NCBI GenBank assembly: GCA_016213675.1 | Contig: JACQZW010000068.1 | Span: 29,760-93,759 of the forward strand | From: Acidobacteriota bacterium | GTDB taxonomy: Bacteria > Acidobacteriota > Thermoanaerobaculia > Thermoanaerobaculales > Thermoanaerobaculaceae | DNA: 64,000 bases | Reading direction: 5' to 3' | Part shown: positions 55,701 to 63,824 of the stretch, piece after piece | Layout of the letters: each line of letters begins with the position of its first letter | Position numbering within the stretch: position 1 is the stretch's first letter | Program-made: the position numbers and the translations under genes | The notes under the pieces: generated by a model | What the model was told of the DNA's origin: nothing | Databases searched by the model: none | The model's input: the letters and a program-made list of their open reading frames with translations, nothing else

Positions 55701-56820
55701 GCAGCCCGACAACCGCTCGATCCTCTCCGCCTACCAACGCGTGGGCGAGCTGGCCCTCGCGGCCGGCCGCGCCGACCTCGGCTTCGAGAAGATGCGGCTG
55801 GCCGCCGACCTCGCCGAGGAGCTGGGCGACCGTCGCGCGCTCGTCGTCGCCGTCACGCTCATCGGCCGCCTGGCCACCAAGGCCAACCGTTTCGGCGAGG
55901 CGCTGCGTCACCTGACGCGCGCGCTCGAGCTGTCCGAGGGCCTGACCGACCAGACCCTGCGTCGCGACATCCTCGGCGCCATGGGCCAGACGCTGGCGCG
56001 CAACGCCGAGCACGTCCAGGCGGAGCAGTACCTGTCCGAGGCGATCGAGCTGGCGCGGGCGACGGGAGACGAGGTGACCGAGGCGAACCTCTGCCTGGCC
56101 ATCGGACACGCCCAGGCCGCGCGCGGCGCGCGCGACCTCGCGCTGGACTCGCTCACCCGCGCCGAGAAGATCATCCAGGCCCGGGGCGACATGTTCGCCC
56201 TGGCCGAGCTGCACAAGGACGCCGGGCTGATCCACTTCATGCTCCGCGACTACGACGCCGCCGTGGTGGCCACCGAGGTCGCCTACGAAATCGCGAAGAG
56301 CTACGACTTCCCCTACGTCCGCGCCGTCTGCGCCCACAACATCGGCGACGTCCAGGTCCGTCGCAACAACCTGGCCAAGGCCTTCACCTACTTCTACTCC
56401 TCGCTGCAGATCTGCGAGCACCACGGCTTCGAGAAGCTCCGGTCGCTCAACCTCATGTTCGTCGGCTACATCGACGCCATCCGCCTGCGCTCCGACGCGG
56501 GCATCCGGCAGATCCTCGACGGCCTGCGCTTCGCCGAGGAGAAGCACTACGTCTGGGACATGATCCAGGGCAAGTACCTGCTCGGCCAGGCGCTCTACGA
56601 CCTGAACCGCCTGTCCGAGGCCAAGAAGGCCCTGGAGGAGGCGGTCCGCCTGGGACGGACGACCGGCAACCGGGTCTACGTCGACGAGTGCGAGGAGCTG
56701 CTTTCGGCGATCGCCGCGATCGAGCTGGTCACGACCGGCGACAACCATTCGACCTCGAGCGAACCGCCGGGCGTGCCGCCGCCGTCCAGCGACCCACCGC
56801 CTCCGCCGGGCAAGCCGTAG
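52753..56820 (+). CDS. Ser/Thr kinase-cyclase-like-AAA-TPR signalling protein
   Basis: 1355 residues from GTG 52753. Hanks kinase (about 10-300): IARGGMAEVYKA, VVIKRILPEF, His149-Arg150-Asp151 in HRDISPHNA, Asp169 in TDFGIARA and YMSPEQARGD. Residues about 370-545 match a class III nucleotidyl cyclase outline but lack its catalytic metal-binding residues (GHVVVDHAEYLFALFG, DLEAAARSALRIRRV), so it is probably not active as a cyclase. An AAA-type ATPase follows: Walker A GEAGIGKS (573-580), LVVEGAAWIDPDT in the Walker B position. A helical TPR array (about 900-1310) and a Pro/Ser tail end it. The kinase-AAA-TPR plan is common in Myxococcota and belongs to STAND-like signal integrators. No membrane span. 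Confidence 0.9.
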   Translation: MATERANVVGRYQLLEMIARGGMAEVYKAKSFGVEGFEKTVVIKRILPEFSGTRGFVDMFINEAKIAVNLSHANIVQVFDLGKDDAERYYIAMEYVAGMDVAELLRRCLRRGQAFPIELAVYVTAEVCKGLDYAHRRRGPDLTPLNIVHRDISPHNALVSFEGEVKITDFGIARAKHLVAEPTGSAVQGKFSYMSPEQARGDEVDARTDIFSLGVVLYELVTGVNPFRDATGAKTLERVQKGQAVPMAEVKADAPIELRRIIETAITPDLAKRYANASRFHEELIGFLYTSGLRVGAPDLAQFVQAMRDAPRPSSEELARDIIQILDRPEGTAAEAEALGRTGLEETTARQVPVEAPADSVCTPSVTNASELEREQRDLTALCIAFPALEDGDRFSGEARRILERDGGHVVVDHAEYLFALFGLVESDGRDLEAAARSALRIRRVSREIADQRGRRIGVAVRAVRVVVDAEGRLQEDEGYRQLVLGMRDQAARCPGVVTFDRRTCRHLADAFRFEEASHVVAGASPDWVVVHDERPVAVVTVPTVGRRDAIKAVAEHLTAASGGNGRIVALIGEAGIGKSRLLQEISHRLRNRYEAFWYEARCSRQQANVPYSALASLVRAIVGADETDPAPLLRERLKRLRELGCGHDEVEAVASAVGLESATTLGPQDLARMLRGAVARIVSALASERVTILVVEGAAWIDPDTIAALDSLVRQVGRVRLLLFLTARPDGVFPWRDLPQYREITLGPLAEADAQRLVLARLGQPKDPPWQLLQDVTHKSGGNPLFIEEYLKGLEASGALERVDGTVVYKPEAAATEVPKTLRGIVTARLSQLGVEARSVLRVAAVVGLRFHVDLLAQVMGMRSAALYPYLAEFENHGVLTRASLVEYAFAHDLTRDVIYDSLTFANRRELHLRVAQAVESLYADRLPEFYEVLAHHYRESADREKAITYLMKNGDRLAREYSPEAALQNYLRAIDLMRNAPQPDNRSILSAYQRVGELALAAGRADLGFEKMRLAADLAEELGDRRALVVAVTLIGRLATKANRFGEALRHLTRALELSEGLTDQTLRRDILGAMGQTLARNAEHVQAEQYLSEAIELARATGDEVTEANLCLAIGHAQAARGARDLALDSLTRAEKIIQARGDMFALAELHKDAGLIHFMLRDYDAAVVATEVAYEIAKSYDFPYVRAVCAHNIGDVQVRRNNLAKAFTYFYSSLQICEHHGFEKLRSLNLMFVGYIDAIRLRSDAGIRQILDGLRFAEEKHYVWDMIQGKYLLGQALYDLNRLSEAKKALEEAVRLGRTTGNRVYVDECEELLSAIAAIELVTTGDNHSTSSEPPGVPPPSSDPPPPPGKP

Positions 56821-56836
56821 GGGATTCCGGAGTTCG

Positions 56837-56873
56837 CGCAAAGGACGCCAAGGAACGCAAAGGACGCCAAGGG
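56837..56873 (+). repeat. CGCAAAGGACGCCAAGG direct repeat
   Basis: Two copies of CGCAAAGGACGCCAAGG 19 bases apart in the gap before thiD. The core GCAAAGGACGC appears inverted at 45551-45589. Confidence 0.65.
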
Positions 56874-56890
56874 AGGCTTCGAATTCGGTC

Positions 56891-57736
56891 ATGTCGTCCG
56901 GGCGAAAAACGAAAACCGCAAGACGTAGAACGACGCCCTTCTGCCTCGCCGTGGGCGGCTTCGATCCCTCCGGCGGCGCCGGGGTGCTCGCGGATGCCGC
57001 CGCGATGCTGGCGGCGGGGGCGCGCCCGCTGGCGGCGGTGACGACGCTCACGGTGCAGACGCACGCGGAGTTCCGCGGCGGGCGGCCGGTCGAGCCGCGG
57101 CTGCTCGACCGGCAACTCGCGATGCTGCTGGAGGCCTACCGGCCGGCGGCGGCGAAGACGGGGGCGTTGCCGGAGGCGGCGCACGTGCGAACGGTCGCGC
57201 GGCGGCTGGGCGGGAAGGTCGCGCGGCTGGTGGTCGACCCGGTGCTCGGCGCGACGCGGGGGCCGGGGCTGGTGGGGCGCGCGGTCGCGCGGGAGATCCT
57301 GCGCCGGCTGCTGCCTCACGCGACGCTCGTGACGCCGAACGTGGCCGAGGCGTCGGCATTGACGGGGCGGCGGGTCCGCAGCCCGCACGACGCCGAGCGC
57401 GCGGCCTTCTCGTTGCTGGACGCCGGCGCCGGGGCGGTGCTGGTGAAGGGCGGCGGGGGTCCGGACGGAACGCACCTGTTCGTCACGCGCGCCGGCACCT
57501 GGGCGCTGCCCGCCGGACCGCGGCGGACCCTGGCGACGCACGGAGGAGGGTGCACGCTCGCGTCGGCGATTGCCGCGGGCCTGGCGGCGGGGCTGCCGCT
57601 GGAGGAGGCGCTCGTGCACGCCCAGCGGCTGGTGGTGCTGTTCTTCGAGCTGGCGTCGAAGCGCCGGGGGCCCTGGGGCCCGGATCCGCTCGGCGCGTTG
57701 GGGGATGCCGCGGGGGCCTCGTTCGCGCTAGAATAG
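56891..57736 (+). CDS. thiD: Hydroxymethylpyrimidine/phosphomethylpyrimidine kinase
   Basis: 281 residues, family length. Phosphorylates HMP and HMP-phosphate in thiamine synthesis. GGFDPSGGAGVLAD near the N-terminus (substrate and phosphate loop), AKTGALPEA, VVDPVLGATRG, VTPNVAEASALTG and GGGCTLASAIAAGLA near the C-terminus. In the last block the usual GTGC is GGGC; the Cys that accepts a proton is kept. No other thi genes are nearby. Starts at ATG 56891 after the direct repeat; the leader of about 12 basic residues may be dispensable. Confidence 0.88.
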   Translation: MSSGRKTKTARRRTTPFCLAVGGFDPSGGAGVLADAAAMLAAGARPLAAVTTLTVQTHAEFRGGRPVEPRLLDRQLAMLLEAYRPAAAKTGALPEAAHVRTVARRLGGKVARLVVDPVLGATRGPGLVGRAVAREILRRLLPHATLVTPNVAEASALTGRRVRSPHDAERAAFSLLDAGAGAVLVKGGGGPDGTHLFVTRAGTWALPAGPRRTLATHGGGCTLASAIAAGLAAGLPLEEALVHAQRLVVLFFELASKRRGPWGPDPLGALGDAAGASFALE

Positions 57737-57740
57737 GGAC

Positions 57741-59708
57741 ATGGGTGGGGCGTATCCGCTGCTGGACGTCGATCCGAAGAGTCCGCCGCAGGATTTCTCG
57801 ATCGAGATTCCGCTGCCGATGCTGGGCGCGGATCCGGCCGAGAAGGACCTGACGCCGCGGGTGGCGTACCTCTTCTCGCGCATCGACGGGAACACGTCGC
57901 TGGGCGAGCTGCTGGACTCGCTGCCCATGCCGCCGAAGGCGCTCTTCGAATCGTTGCTGCTGCTGCACGCCGAGGGGTTGGTCGGGTTCAGCGAGGAGTT
58001 CGAGGGGAAATACCTCAAGGCGCGGCCTCCGGTCCGCACGTCCGTCGCGCCGGGCGCCACGCCGCCCGGCCAATCCGCGATTTCCGCCGGCGCACGGGCG
58101 ACCGCCGCTCCGGAGCCGGTCAGCTTCACTCCGCCGCGGTCCACGCCCCTGCGCGTGACCCCGGCGCAGGTCACGGTCGCTCCGGACGCGGGGCGGGCCG
58201 CGACGTTCACGATTGCGCCCTCGTCGTCCCCGTCGTCGCCGCCCGCTTCGTCGGCGGCGTCGGCGAAGCCGCCGCCGATGGCGCGGCCGTTGTCGGTGGA
58301 ACGGACCGGTGAGCTGGCGGCGCGCCCGCTGGCGCGGCTGGCGCGGCACCTGGGCGAGGCGCGCTATTCGGGGGTCGTGACGCTCAAGCGCGCCAAGGCG
58401 ACCAAGCATGTCCAATTCTTCGGCGGGGACCCGACCTACGCGGACTCCGACGTTCCGGACGAGGAAGTCGGGATCCTGATGCACAAGCGCGGCAAGATCG
58501 ACGACCGGCGGCTGGCCGACTACCAGGCGGCGCGCAAGGCCGGCAAGACGCCGATGGCCGCGCTGATGGAGCTGGGTGCGGTGACCCCGGCCGACGCGCC
58601 ACGCGCCGATCGCTGGCGCGCGCAGGCGGTCCTCTTCGACGCCCTGCTGTGGCGCGAGGGGACCTACGAGCTCGGCGAGCCCGGGAAGATCCCCGCCGAC
58701 GCGCCCCGCTACGACCTGGGACTGCCGACGCTGGTGGTCAAGGCCTGGCGCGAGGCGCCGTTCGACGACAAGCGGAAGAAGTACTTCGAGGAGCACCGCA
58801 ACTGGTATCTCGTCCCGTCCGCCGTCACGCCCGAGACGATCGCGCGGATGAAGCTCAACCCGAAGGAGGAGCGTCTGTTCAACGCCATCCAGGAGCAGAC
58901 GCGGCGCATCCGCGACATCTTCGAGCTGACCTCGCTGTTCATCAACGAGACCTACCGTTTCATCGACGGCCTCCTGGCCATGGGTCTGGCCGAGCTGTCC
59001 GAGAAGAACCCGACGGAGGCCGGGCCGGTCGACGCGAAGGACATCCCCGAGCAGTTCCAGTGCATCCAAATGGGGAACTACTTCGAGCGCCTGTCGGCGC
59101 ATCCGATCTCGACCGACCAGGACATCGAGGACGCGCTGGCACGGGTGACGGCGCGCTATCATCCGCGCTACTACTCCAACCTGCGGCCGGCGACCAAGGC
59201 GACGCTCGAGAAGATGATGGTCCTGATCACCGAGGCGTACGAGCATCTCAAGGACGCGAAGCGGCGCAAGGAGTATCGGAACAAGACCTACGACCGCCCG
59301 CGGCTGGAGTACTTCTCCGACATCCAATTCCGCAAGGGCGAGATCTTCCTCTTCTGGCGCGACGACCCGAAGACGGCGTTCGCGATCTTCGAGTCGTCGT
59401 GGGAGATGTGTCCCGACATCCCGCTCTACGCGGTGTCGTACGCGCTGGCGGCCATCCGCGCGCACCCGGGGGACCGGAAGAGGGCGGCCGAGGCCAAGGC
59501 GGTGCTGGACCGCGCGCTGGCGCGCCAGGATCTCGCGGCGAAGGTCGTGGTGATCGGGGCGGCGGCCGTCCGCGCCCTGGGCGACGTCGGCCGTTCCGAG
59601 CTGCTCTGCCGGCAGGCTCTCAAGGTGTCAGGCAACGCCCCCGAGATCGTCCACCTGGTCGAACAGGTCCGCAAGCAGGGGCAACCGGGGGGACTCGGCG
59701 GGGCGTAG
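57741..59708 (+). CDS. DUF4388-like/J-domain-like protein
   Basis: 655 residues, soluble. The N-terminal 90 residues are helical. A Pro/Ser/Ala linker (about 95-185) leads to a DUF4388-like domain (ELAARPLARLARHLGEARYSG, VQFFGGDPTYADSDV, VLFDALLWREGTYEL), a module found in myxobacterial motility and signalling proteins. Residues about 450-515 match a DnaJ-like helical hairpin (NYFERLSAH, ARYHPRYYSNL, ITEAYEHLKDAKRRKEY), but the HPD tripeptide is HPR, so Hsp70 activation is unlikely. Helical TPR-like sequence follows. It begins four bases after thiD. The function is unknown; a scaffold role is an inference. Confidence 0.72.
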   Translation: MGGAYPLLDVDPKSPPQDFSIEIPLPMLGADPAEKDLTPRVAYLFSRIDGNTSLGELLDSLPMPPKALFESLLLLHAEGLVGFSEEFEGKYLKARPPVRTSVAPGATPPGQSAISAGARATAAPEPVSFTPPRSTPLRVTPAQVTVAPDAGRAATFTIAPSSSPSSPPASSAASAKPPPMARPLSVERTGELAARPLARLARHLGEARYSGVVTLKRAKATKHVQFFGGDPTYADSDVPDEEVGILMHKRGKIDDRRLADYQAARKAGKTPMAALMELGAVTPADAPRADRWRAQAVLFDALLWREGTYELGEPGKIPADAPRYDLGLPTLVVKAWREAPFDDKRKKYFEEHRNWYLVPSAVTPETIARMKLNPKEERLFNAIQEQTRRIRDIFELTSLFINETYRFIDGLLAMGLAELSEKNPTEAGPVDAKDIPEQFQCIQMGNYFERLSAHPISTDQDIEDALARVTARYHPRYYSNLRPATKATLEKMMVLITEAYEHLKDAKRRKEYRNKTYDRPRLEYFSDIQFRKGEIFLFWRDDPKTAFAIFESSWEMCPDIPLYAVSYALAAIRAHPGDRKRAAEAKAVLDRALARQDLAAKVVVIGAAAVRALGDVGRSELLCRQALKVSGNAPEIVHLVEQVRKQGQPGGLGGA

Positions 59709-59716
59709 GCGAGCGC

Positions 59717-60889
59717 CTACTTCGCGCCGCCCGGCTTGCGCTGGAGGAGCTGGCGGGCGCCGTTGGTCAGGGCCTGGGGGACGTTCTTGCTGCTCGTGAG
59801 CGCCCGGAGGTCGCCCTGGCGCAGATGGGTGAGGAACCGCAGCGACTGCGCGATCGGGGTCTTGGGGTTGTTCACCAGGTTGACCTTCACGAGGTAGGTC
59901 TTGGTCCACTCGCGGTTGTCCGCGATGAAGCGGATGACGTCCTCGGAGACGGAGCGGCTCTGCGAGATGACGCCGACCTCCTGGTCGGTGACGGCGGGGC
60001 TCTTGATCGCGGCCATGGCGACGAGCTTGTTCGGGTCGCGGATGAGCAGCGCGCGGTGACCGGCGTTGCCGAGGAGGGCGAGGCGGATCTTCTGGCTGAC
60101 GGTCATGCGCGAGACGTCGAAGCCGAGTCGCTTCTCATCGGTCTCGCCTGCCGGCTTGGGCGCCGGCGCGTTGGGGTTGTCGAAGTCGGAGAACTCGCCG
60201 CCGCCCTCGCCGAACAGCCCGCCGCCGTCGTCGAGGTCGAAGGAGCTGCCGCCCAGGCCGAGGGCGGAGGTGAAGAGCGTGTCGTCGGGCGTGGCCTCGC
60301 CGCCCGGCTCGCCCTCGAGGATCACCTGGCCCTCGATGGCGGCGACGATCTCGCGGAAGGCGGGGATCGCCTCGAGAGTGAGGCCGTTGCGGACGGCCAG
60401 CTCGATCACGCGGTCGACGGTGGACATGCGCGCGCGGCGGTTGAGGTACAGGGCCTCGATGATCTGCGGGCAGCGCAGGAGGCGCACCTCGTTACCCGCG
60501 ATCAGCTCGACGATCGACTCCGAGACGTTGGAGGCCAGTCGCGCGACGGTTTCGTCAGCCACGCGCGCGTTGCGCAGGATCTCCTGGACCAGCTCGTCGC
60601 GGCGCTGGAAGAGGTCGGCGGTGTAATCGAGGACACGGGGGTCGAGGTCGCCGGAGAGGGCGGAGCGGGCGACGTCGGGCGGGAGGCCGGCCAGCGAGTC
60701 CTTCGCGGCGGTGGACAGCGCGGGGACCGGGTCGTGGGCGAGCATGTACAGCACCGTGACCAGGTCGCCGGGGCGGGCCATCGGCATCATGCCGCGCGCG
60801 GCCATGAGCTTGGCCGGTCCGGGCGCGGCGGGGCCGCAGACGCGCGCGATCTCGGGCGCCAGCTCCTCGAGCGGGATGGGATGTTCCAT
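59717..60889 (-). CDS. Helical-repeat (HEAT-like) protein, unknown
   Basis: 390 residues. ATG 60889 starts MEHPIPLEELAPEIARVCG. Two helical blocks (about 30-195 and 265-390) contain HEAT-like or leucine-rich-variant units (LYMLAHDPVPALSTAAKDSLAGLP, ILRNARVADETVARLASNVSES, then LLGNAGHRALLIRDPNKLVAMAAI, VNNPKTPIAQSLRFLTHLR). The two blocks are separated by a Gly/Asp-rich acidic linker (GGGLFGEGGGEFSDFDNP). No catalytic residue stands out. Likely a cytoplasmic protein-protein scaffold, by architecture only. Convergent with the DUF4388-like gene, eight bases apart. Confidence 0.7.
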   Translation of the reverse strand: MEHPIPLEELAPEIARVCGPAAPGPAKLMAARGMMPMARPGDLVTVLYMLAHDPVPALSTAAKDSLAGLPPDVARSALSGDLDPRVLDYTADLFQRRDELVQEILRNARVADETVARLASNVSESIVELIAGNEVRLLRCPQIIEALYLNRRARMSTVDRVIELAVRNGLTLEAIPAFREIVAAIEGQVILEGEPGGEATPDDTLFTSALGLGGSSFDLDDGGGLFGEGGGEFSDFDNPNAPAPKPAGETDEKRLGFDVSRMTVSQKIRLALLGNAGHRALLIRDPNKLVAMAAIKSPAVTDQEVGVISQSRSVSEDVIRFIADNREWTKTYLVKVNLVNNPKTPIAQSLRFLTHLRQGDLRALTSSKNVPQALTNGARQLLQRKPGGAK

Positions 60890-60905
60890 GGGGGCTATTG
60901 TACTG

Positions 60906-61415
60906 CTACGGGCAGGTCGGCGTATCGCAACAGATGCAGGAGTCGTCGCTGCGGGCGGAGTCGAAGCCGCAGAACGACGAGGCGTGGCCGGAGCAGGCGG
61001 CGGCGCAGTCGACCTTGCGGACCTGGCCGTCGAGGCAGACGCGCAGGGTCCGCGTGTCGAAGCAGAGCTGGTTCCCCTCGTTCTCGCACGCCGCGCCGAC
61101 CCCGGTCGCGTCGTCGTACGTCCAGACCTCGTCGGGAGCGCAGAAGCACGTCTCGTCCCCGGTCTGCGAGTTGAGCCCGCACGAGCCGACCTCGAAGCCG
61201 AGGTACTTGCACTCGACCCAGCAGTCGCGCTCGAACCAGTGCCCGTGGGAGCAGTACAGCGCGACCGTCGGCGTGCGGCATTGCTCGTCGCCGTTGTCCG
61301 CGCACGTCTCTCCCGGCTGCACCGCGTCGAAGTCGCACGCGCAGACGGCGAGGCAGGCAATCGCAAGATACACGAGGGAACGGCACTCGCTGAGGCGGTT
61401 GGACACGAGGATCAC
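60906..61415 (-). CDS. Small Cys-rich lipoprotein
   Basis: 169 residues from GTG 61415; later GTG codons are also possible and no Shine-Dalgarno decides. Leader LAIACLAVCAC gives a lipoprotein signal. The mature protein has about 18 Cys in paired spacing (CADNGDEQC, YCSHGHWFERDCWVEC, CFCAPDE, CENEGNQLC, CICCDTPTC). It shares its Cys pattern (NG/DEQC, RxCxxG, DC) with the neighbour at 61453, so the two are likely paralogues. Function unknown. Confidence 0.7.
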   Translation of the reverse strand: MILVSNRLSECRSLVYLAIACLAVCACDFDAVQPGETCADNGDEQCRTPTVALYCSHGHWFERDCWVECKYLGFEVGSCGLNSQTGDETCFCAPDEVWTYDDATGVGAACENEGNQLCFDTRTLRVCLDGQVRKVDCAAACSGHASSFCGFDSARSDDSCICCDTPTCP

Positions 61416-61452
61416 CTATGCCGGGCCGGCGCCCGGTCGAACGAAGCCCGCC

Positions 61453-61827
61453 CTATGGATGGCAGACGGCAGTGCCGGTGCACCCGCCGATGTTCAGAAC
61501 AGCCCCGCAGAAGCTCGGGTTGTCGCTGCACATGCACCGCGCGTCCTGGCAGCCCGTGATCTCGCCGCACGCCGCGTAGGCCGTGCCGGTGCCGTAGCAC
61601 CCGCCTTGGGCAGCGGTGTCGGTCAGGCAGTCGACGCTCTGGATGTACCCGGACGGCGAGCACCACCAGGCCGACGTGCGGCTGACGCAGTCCATGTCGC
61701 CGGCGTAGTCGCAGGACGCGCCCACGACGCACGTTCCGTTCGACCAGCAAGGTGACGATGTCTCGATGATGCAGCTCGATCCGGCCAACCCCACCACCGC
61801 GAGCGCCACGACCATCAGCTTCTTCAT
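61453..61827 (-). CDS. Small Cys-rich lipoprotein, paralogue
   Basis: 124 residues. GGAGGG eight bases upstream of ATG 61827. MKKLMVVALAVVGLAGSSC ends in a good lipobox. About 15 Cys after it (SNGTCVVGASC, MDCVSR, WWCSPSG, VDCLTD, CYGTG, CGEITGCQDARCMCSD). Shorter relative of the gene at 60906, in tandem with it on the same strand. A GCTAGC box with GTGCAA (minus-strand TTGCAC) is at 61858-61884 and may be the promoter. Confidence 0.78.
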   Translation of the reverse strand: MKKLMVVALAVVGLAGSSCIIETSSPCWSNGTCVVGASCDYAGDMDCVSRTSAWWCSPSGYIQSVDCLTDTAAQGGCYGTGTAYAACGEITGCQDARCMCSDNPSFCGAVLNIGGCTGTAVCHP

Positions 61828-62089
61828 TCTGGAGCCCTCCTTTCGGCTGACGTGGAAGCTAGCATCGGCACCCTGCGCGTGCAAGCCCCATCGTCCACGA
61901 TGCCCGTCCCGGTTCCCGCGCGCCTCGAGGGCGTGAGGGAGGAGTGGGCGGGGCATCTGACGGAGCGCCGCGATACCGCATTCACCGCTCGCGAATCCGC
62001 CGCGGCGACCGGGGGTTTCCTCGGCGCGTCCCTCCTCTTCTTCGTGCGCTTCCGCACGGTCCCGAAGATGCGCCGGGAGAAGCGCCGGG

Positions 62090-62449
62090 ATGGAAGACCG
62101 GCGTTGCTTGACGTTGGGCACCGCGGGCGGCACGATCCGATCCGTGGACGAGATGCTACCGGCCTTGACCTCGGACTTGCGGCGCGACGACCTGCGGGCG
62201 GAGTTCCTGTCCGACCTGCGCCTGACCATCGGCGAGGTCAAGCGCCGCCTCCGGGATGGTCCGGAACGCGAGCGAATCGAGCTGCTCGCCAACATCCTCC
62301 GCGAGGCGCGCACCGACGAGGTGTGGGCATTCGCGACGCCCGCCGAAGTGGCGAGCGCGTGGGACCGCCTCGCTCCCCGCCTGGGACGCCGCCGCGCCCA
62401 CTGGCAGTTCCTGCTGGACGGCTGGAGACGCCTTGGACTCCTCGCGTAG
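62090..62449 (+). CDS. Small partner of AbiEii-type nucleotidyltransferase
   Basis: 119 residues from ATG 62090 (GGAGAAG upstream) or 98 residues from ATG 62153. The latter would fit TTGACG at 62109-62114 serving as a -35 box. Strongly helical and charged (DLRRDDLRAEFLSDLRLTIGEVKRRLRDG, then ARTDEVWAFATPAEVASAW). No DNA-binding motif is evident. Its 3' end overlaps the nucleotidyltransferase gene by 17 bases, the layout of an antitoxin-toxin pair. Antitoxin activity is inferred from position only. Confidence 0.55.
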   Translation: MEDRRCLTLGTAGGTIRSVDEMLPALTSDLRRDDLRAEFLSDLRLTIGEVKRRLRDGPERERIELLANILREARTDEVWAFATPAEVASAWDRLAPRLGRRRAHWQFLLDGWRRLGLLA

Positions 62450-63101
62450 CGGTTTGACGCCGCTGCAACGCCGCCTCCTGGCGGCCCTGCGTCCCGTGTC
62501 CTCGCGGTTCGTCCTCTCCGGCGGTGCTGCCCTCGGCGGCTTCCATCTCGGCCATCGCAGGTCGGCGGACGTGGACCTCTTCGTGACGGCACCGGACGAC
62601 CTCCGCCTCGTCGGCTCGCAGATCGAAAGCGCGAGCCGCCAAGAGGGCTGGCGCGCCGCGATCCGGCAGGACTACCCGTCCTTCCGCCGCTACGCGTTGG
62701 AAGATCCGGCCGGCGAGGCCACGCTCATCGACGTGGTCGTTGACACCGCGACTCCCCTGGAAGCCCACAAGCTCGAGGTCGACGGCATCCGCATCGACGG
62801 TATCCCGGACCTCGTGGTCAACAAGCTCTGTGCGCTGCTCGGCCGAAGCTCGATCAAGGACCTCGTCGACCTGTATTTCCTCGCCCGGGCCGGAGCGGAT
62901 CCACTCGACTTCGTGGAGCGAGCGAGAACCAAGGACGGAGGAATGGACCCGGCGGTGCTCGCGCAGGTGCTCGCCGAGACGCCCACGGATCCCTCCCCGC
63001 TGGTGCTGTTGCAACCGGTGTCGGAATCGGACCTGCGCGCATTCCGGGACGAATTCGTCGACCGCCTCGTCCGTCTGGCTTGGCCCGCCACCCTCGGTTG
63101 A
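62433..63101 (+). CDS. AbiEii/AbiGii-type nucleotidyltransferase, putative toxin
   Basis: 222 residues from TTG 62433, with GGAG just upstream. Nucleotidyltransferase fold: VLSGGAALGGFHLGHR, then SADVDLFV with the two catalytic Asp, then LIDVVVDTATPLE. The later DGIRIDGIPDLVVNKLCALLGRSSIKDLVDLYFL block is typical of AbiEii/AbiGii toxins. In known pairs such enzymes transfer a nucleotide to tRNA and block growth or phage. Because the partner is not an AbiEi-type regulator, this could also be a solitary housekeeping member. The strand and overlap favour a TA pair. Confidence 0.78.
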   Translation: MDSSRSGLTPLQRRLLAALRPVSSRFVLSGGAALGGFHLGHRRSADVDLFVTAPDDLRLVGSQIESASRQEGWRAAIRQDYPSFRRYALEDPAGEATLIDVVVDTATPLEAHKLEVDGIRIDGIPDLVVNKLCALLGRSSIKDLVDLYFLARAGADPLDFVERARTKDGGMDPAVLAQVLAETPTDPSPLVLLQPVSESDLRAFRDEFVDRLVRLAWPATLG

Positions 63102-63133
63102 TCTCGCCCATTGGCTGCCCTAGACTCCCCGGC

Positions 63134-63610
63134 GTGCGCAGCGTCTATCTCGACACCAACGTCCCGAGTTTCCTGGTGACGACCCGGGACGATCACGCGT
63201 CACAACTGCGCCGGACGATCACGCAGCAATTCTGGTCTGCACACCCCGGACGATTCCGGCTCTTCCTGTCCGAACTCGTGATCGCAGAGCTGTCCGCCGA
63301 GGAGTGGCCGGGACGGGAACAGGCGCTGGCCGCGATACGCGGATTGCCGCTGCTACCGATCACCGACGACGTGACCGCGCTGGCCGGTACCTATCTCCGG
63401 GCGCGCATCGTACCCGCGTCCGCGGCTCGCGACGCCGTCCACCTCGCTTGCGCCTCCGTCCATGGAGTAAACGTTCTGCTCACGTGGAACGTCCGGCAAC
63501 TCGCAAACCCGACCAAGGTCGAGCGCCTGAGGGCGGTCAACCTGATCGCGAACGTGGCGACACCGGTGCTTTGCACGCCGGAATCGCTGCTGGAGGATGA
63601 CGATGGCTGA
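63134..63610 (+). CDS. PIN-domain (VapC-like) ribonuclease
   Basis: 158 residues from GTG 63134; the first residues after it are RSVYLDTNVPSFL. Acidic residues of the PIN active site: Asp in YLDTN, Glu in LVIAEL and Asp in AARDAVHLA. The last motif reads LTWNVRQLAN, with Asn-like replacement of one acidic position. PIN toxins cleave RNA. The gene starts 32 bases after the nucleotidyltransferase and overlaps the small downstream gene by 8 bases, so the pair has the unusual order toxin then small partner. Confidence 0.8.
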   Translation: MRSVYLDTNVPSFLVTTRDDHASQLRRTITQQFWSAHPGRFRLFLSELVIAELSAEEWPGREQALAAIRGLPLLPITDDVTALAGTYLRARIVPASAARDAVHLACASVHGVNVLLTWNVRQLANPTKVERLRAVNLIANVATPVLCTPESLLEDDDG

Positions 63611-63803
63611 GCAGACCGACCTCATCGAGCACTTCCGCGTGGTTGGTCAGCGGCTATGGGACGAACACGGCGGCACCATGGAGAGCTTCTGCGCCTGGCT
63701 CCGCTCGCTCGAGGCACAGCATCCCGAGCGGATCGACCGGCCCCGCCCGAGGCAGCCGACCGACGAGGAACTCGACGCCATCGTTCGGCTGACCGGCGGG
63801 TAG
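63603..63803 (+). CDS. Small acidic partner of PIN protein, putative antitoxin
   Basis: 66 residues. GGAGG (63592-63596) sits six bases before ATG 63603; ATG 63597 is too close. MAEQTDLIEHFRVVGQRLWDEHGG is helical and acidic, followed by a basic/Pro stretch and DEELDAIVRLTGG. No DNA-binding motif. Reverse order to the usual antitoxin-toxin pair, but coupled translation makes it the likely antidote. Not recognised as a named family. Confidence 0.6.
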   Translation: MAEQTDLIEHFRVVGQRLWDEHGGTMESFCAWLRSLEAQHPERIDRPRPRQPTDEELDAIVRLTGG

Positions 63804-63824
63804 GGCCTGCGGTTCGACCGGTCG

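Noticed and set aside
52675..57051. Open frame on the minus strand of over 1450 codons
   Set aside because: Antisense to the kinase-AAA-TPR gene, whose domains are clear; composition is Arg/Ala/Val/Asp-rich without motifs.
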